Assembly: GCA_002221725.1 (NCBI GenBank)
Contig: NJFT01000327.1
Span: 1-34,051 of the forward strand
Direction: 5' to 3'
Origin: Scedosporium boydii
Taxonomy: Eukaryota > Ascomycota > Sordariomycetes > Microascales > Microascaceae
Length of the DNA stretch: 34,051 nucleotides
The translations under genes were made by a program, and so were the position numbers. This document shows, piece after piece, positions 30,231 to 34,051 of the stretch. How positions within the stretch are numbered: the stretch's first letter is position 1; every line of letters starts with the position of its first letter. The notes under the pieces are model-generated. The model ran no database searches. It saw only the letters and a list, made by a program, of their open reading frames with translations, and was not told where the DNA came from.

Positions 30231-33200
30231 ATGGCTTCCTCCGGATCAGGGCAGCGGCCCACAGATCGATCATCGAACCCGGGACACGGCCGTTCTGATA
30301 GCTCCTTTCCAAGGTGGGAGATGAGCATGAGCTGTTAGATATGGACTAACCGCTAACTATGACCAGCAGACATGGCCAAACCCATACACCAAAACCCAGA
30401 CGGGGTTCGAATGCTAGTTCCATCCATTCCACGGCCGGATCCATAGGGGGACTTTTGGACCCATCATCCGGCTCATGGTCCCATCCTGTCCTCGAGCTCG
30501 GGCAAAATGGTATGTCTTCAACACTCTCCTCGGAAAGCACCCCTAAGCGGGCCGTCGCATTACTGATCATACTTCCCCAATCAGCCATATCAACTCTTCT
30601 ACAACCCCCGATCGTACGAACTGGCCTGCGAGCGCATCTCACCCCGCCCCCGTCCAGCGGGCACAAGCCTCCGACCTCCAAGGACATTCCTCCAGTGACT
30701 TTGACGAATATACAGCAAATCGATGTAAGCGAATTCAAGCCGTACTTGACGCAAATGGGTGCGCTATACGAGCAGCTTCAGAGAGCAAAGGAGAGCGAAG
30801 ATGATACCCGAGGCGTCCATAAAGGCTCCAGACCGGATGATGGCATCGACTTCAGTAACGACCCTCGTTTTAAACCTGGGGGTTCTAGGGCCCCGGCGTC
30901 GCGCAAATCCTCTATATCTTCTATTGCGAGTTTAGGATCCATCGATTCTAGCGGCACCCATACGAGGCGGGGAGGATCCAGTCGTAAGACGGGGCACAAC
31001 CCACCGCCTTTATCTACCATCCCCACGGTATACTTTGAAGAGGATTTCCACCTAGAGAATCCAAGAACCTTTGATGTTGTTAGCGAAAGATCCGAAGTTG
31101 TGCCCCAAACGCAGAAGAATTCAGATAAGGACGCCGGGAATGGCGCGGCGCCAGCGCCTCGAAAGGCCCTTGCGACGAATGCTATATTACAAGAGAAGCT
31201 CTCCTGGTACATGGACACCGTCGAAGTCCATCTAATTAGCTCGATATCAACGGCGTCTACCACCTTTTTCACGGCCCTTGGCTCCCTCAGAGAATTACAC
31301 ACCGAAGCCGCCGACTCCGTCGAAAGGATTAAAACCTTGCGCAAAGACCTTGTGGCGTTGGACGAAGAAATCGTTACCAAGGGACTCGAGTTATCGAAGA
31401 AGCGTCGGAAGCGCGAGAACCTGCAGCAATTGAGCGACGCGATACTACAGCTGAAATACATTGTCGATGGCGTCGGGCGATGTGAGGCGTTGGTAGAGCA
31501 GGGCGATGTCGAGGAGGCGCTCACCGAGATCGACGGCCTAGAAAAACTAATGATCGGGGAACGAGACGATTCAATACTCACTGTGAAGGATTCGCCAATT
31601 GCGCATATTCGGTTGCGCGACCTAACAGGGGCGAGTGCACTTCAAGGGGTACACAACGACTTAGACACGCTCAGGTTCAGGATTGGAAAGGTCTTCGGAT
31701 TGAAGCTGCAGGAACTGCTCATGAACGACCTTCGCAAGCATGTCGATGCCGTGTCTATTCGGGAGGTCCTGCAAAGGTGGGGAAGTGCAGCTGTGAGGGC
31801 GCGAGGCGGACATGTCAAAGAGCCTTCAGTGTTCCCCGCGTATCTCGGGTCGACGGATCAGCTACGCGCCGCTCTTTTGCCAAACATTATCGGCTTGCAC
31901 CGAGCGAACCATATCGCTACGGCCATCACTGCATACCGCGAATCAGTCTTGCGAGAGATCCGCACCATTGTCCGACGGCCACTTCCAAGCTCCAATGATG
32001 ATGATGCGGACTCCATGATGTCGGCTTCTACCATGAGCGGCGGCGGTCGGAGTCGGACTAACCAGGAGAAGTCGGCCATTTTGGCGAGGAATCTACGCGC
32101 CCTCGACGCTGAAGACGGTGAGGAGCTTCTAGCTAGGATTTACGTGGGCGTCTCGGAGACGCTTAGGAGAGTGACGACGCAGACCAAGGTTCTGCTTGAT
32201 ATTGCGAGCGAAGTTGGTGATCCCCAGGGTGCCGCGAATGCCAAGTCGCCATCGGTGCGATCGCCAATCGCCAGCCCGAATCTCGGCCGCATTCAGCAAG
32301 ACCTCTCAGGCTTCGAAATCCAAGAAGAGCTCCACAAGGCGCTGGATCTAGGCAACTTGCTAGGCCAGGCGGTCGACGGCGGGCACGACAAGATTATCCG
32401 GATTCTACGCGTGCGGTCGGAGCAGAGTGTCAACCTCGAGCTTACACAGTTCCTACGGTACTTTACGCTTAATCTCTTTTTCGCAAACGAGTGTGAGTCC
32501 ATTTCTGGGCGGAGCGGTACCGCGCTTAAGACGCTCGTAAACAACCAAATCAAGGAGTTTGTCAAAGCGCATGGTGCTAGGGAGATCCAAATCCTCGCGG
32601 AAGGTATGGGACCTGATACTTGGAACGCCAAGGACTTTGGCGACAAGGAAACCAGGATATTAGAAGAGATCTTGCAGTCGAGCACGCGCGATCCCGAGTC
32701 CTGGGGCAAGCCGAGCAGGATATGGTTGCCTCCTACGGTGGATGAGGAACTTAACGGCGCAGATGATAAGCCATCCGATACGAACGGGACCAAGGAGAAG
32801 GCGCGCAGTGCCACCATTGACTCGGAGACGTTCCTACTCCCTAATTCGGCGCTACTCTGTCTTGACGGAATCTCCCACTTCCTCCGCCTTATGGGCGGCA
32901 TCCCGTCCATGACGGCGGACATCGCGACGTCGCTCATCGCCTACCTTCACATGTTCAACTCGCGATGCACGCAGCTCATCCTCGGAGCGGGCGCCACCAA
33001 GTCCGCCGGCCTCAAGAACATCACTGCGAAGCATCTTTCCCTCGCATCACAATCTCTATCCTTCCTCGCGACACTCATCCCGTACATCCGCGAGTTCGTC
33101 CGACGACACGCCGGGTCGGGCCCCAGCGCGGCGAACCTCATGGGCGAGTTCGACAAGGTGCGCAGGCTGCTGCAGGAGCACCAGGATAGCATCTATCAGA

Positions 33201-33868
33201 AGCTCGTGGACATCATGAACAGCAGGGCCGTGGCGCACTGCAAGTCGATAAGGGCGCTGGATTGGGGGTCGTCGACAGCGAGCACCCCGGTGCACGCGTA
33301 CGCTGAGACGGTGACGAAGGAGACGGCGACGCTGCATCGGGCGCTGACGAAGCATTTGCCTGAGCAGTCGATTCGGTTGGTTATGGTGCCGGTGTTTACG
33401 AGCTATAAGGACCAGTTTGGGAAGGCGTTTCAGGGAGCGGATCCCAAGACGGAAGCTGGTCGTGAGAGGTAAGATGCTGACGTTCCCAGTTTTTCTCTCT
33501 TTCTTTTTTTTTTTTTTCGCCTCGTACCTCTCTCTTCCCTTTGGTTTTCTTCACATTTTGGCGGCCTAAGTCTCTTACAGAGGTATGATACTAACGCTTT
33601 ATCTAGTATGCTTCGTGATATCGAGCACCTATCCGCGAGACTCAATAAGCTCGAGGGCTTCGGGGACTTGGACACGTATCTCACCAAGATTGTGAGGGGA
33701 AAGGATATCAAGGTAGAAGTGAAGCCAGAGGCTCCCAAGGTGGAAGAGCGGAAGAGTGGCGAGAAGAACGGCGAGAGTGCGAATAACGGAAACGGCAAGG
33801 TGTCGGAAGAGAAGAATGCTGGTCAAAAGAGGGACGAGGGAAAGTCGGAGGATCCAAAGCCAGCTTAA
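30231..33868 (+). CDS. VPS54: GARP tethering-complex subunit Vps54
   Basis: Exons 30231-30313, 30367-30509, 30585-33468 and 33607-33868 join in frame to 1123 aa, usual for fungal Vps54. Vps54 with Vps51-53 tethers endosome-derived vesicles at the trans-Golgi. Exon 1 encodes a Ser/Gly/Arg-rich start (MASSGSGQRP). After intron 2 the chain reads ELGQNAISTLLQPPIVRTGL, then KPPTSKDIPPVTLTNI. The N-terminal domain begins near VYFEEDFHLENPRTFDVV (224-241) and continues through the coiled-coil region (about 275-400). The C-terminal Vps54 domain includes FEIQEELHKALDLGNLLGQAVD (about 645-665) and FLRYFTLNLFFANECE. The tail after ARLNKLEGFGDLDTYL is Lys/Glu/Asn-rich. Intron 1 has tandem acceptors (30366 or 30369), changing the protein by one residue. 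Intron 2 (75 nt) is stop-free and in frame, but contains GTATGT and AATCAG signals and interrupts a conserved block. Intron 3 is 138 nt. Confidence 0.94.
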
Positions 33869-34051
33869 GTTCGAAGATGTAGACGGGGAATACATCAACG
33901 TTTACGATTGGGAAGAGGGTACTTTTTTTGTTCGTCTGTTCGTTTTCCATTGGGGGGAGTTTTGAGATATCTTAGAAAGGGCGTGTTTTTAGGAATGAAG
34001 CGAAAGAGGTTGATGGTTACCTACGAAGCATATGGGGAGTCCCCTTTTCCT

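Noticed and set aside
30778..31581. 267-codon frame antisense to VPS54
   Set aside because: It is a mirror of the Ser/Leu-rich coding strand of a well-supported gene and shows no protein motif of its own.

Overview
The window reads as nuclear DNA of a filamentous ascomycete (Pezizomycotina). The evidence is short introns (mostly 53-85 nt) with CTAAC/CTGAC-type branch sites just before the acceptor, a HET-domain gene, a tRNA-Leu with a small intron after the anticodon, and single-copy eukaryotic housekeeping genes separated by kilobase intergenic stretches. All exon models were built by eye from splice signals, reading frame and remembered family motifs. Nothing was aligned or searched, and the start codons are inferred.

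Layout, left to right: a 23-base C run at the window edge; a small unrecognised membrane protein (minus); an AT-rich patch; tRNA-Leu(CAG) (minus); the APC/C TPR subunit CDC16/APC6 (minus, 2 exons); a DapA-family aldolase (minus); about 6.4 kb with no gene I can support; a HET-domain gene (plus) that seems to lack a central block; amidophosphoribosyltransferase ADE4 (minus, 17 exons); divergently from it, a 14-TM MFS transporter of the vacuolar amino-acid type (plus, 3 exons); 3.3 kb without a gene; a MARVEL-like four-TM protein (plus, 3 exons); NOP16 (minus, 2 exons); MCM5 (minus, 4 exons); and, divergently from MCM5, the GARP subunit VPS54 (plus, 4 exons).

The genes are mostly independent housekeeping functions: mitotic ubiquitin ligase, purine synthesis, ribosome biogenesis, replication licensing and endosome-to-Golgi retrieval. 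I see no biosynthetic cluster, CRISPR, intact transposon or new system. Two intergenic regions carry plausible regulatory logic. GACGCG/ACGCGT (MCB-like) cores lie upstream of MCM5. TGACTC/TGACTCA (Gcn4/CPC1- or Bas1-like) cores lie between ADE4 and the transporter.

The points most worth a second look are the exon-dense ADE4 gene (16 introns, exons down to 17 nt), two stop-free introns of 3n length (in MCM5 and VPS54) that naive gene calling would read through, a CAGCAG tandem acceptor in VPS54, and the shortened HET protein.
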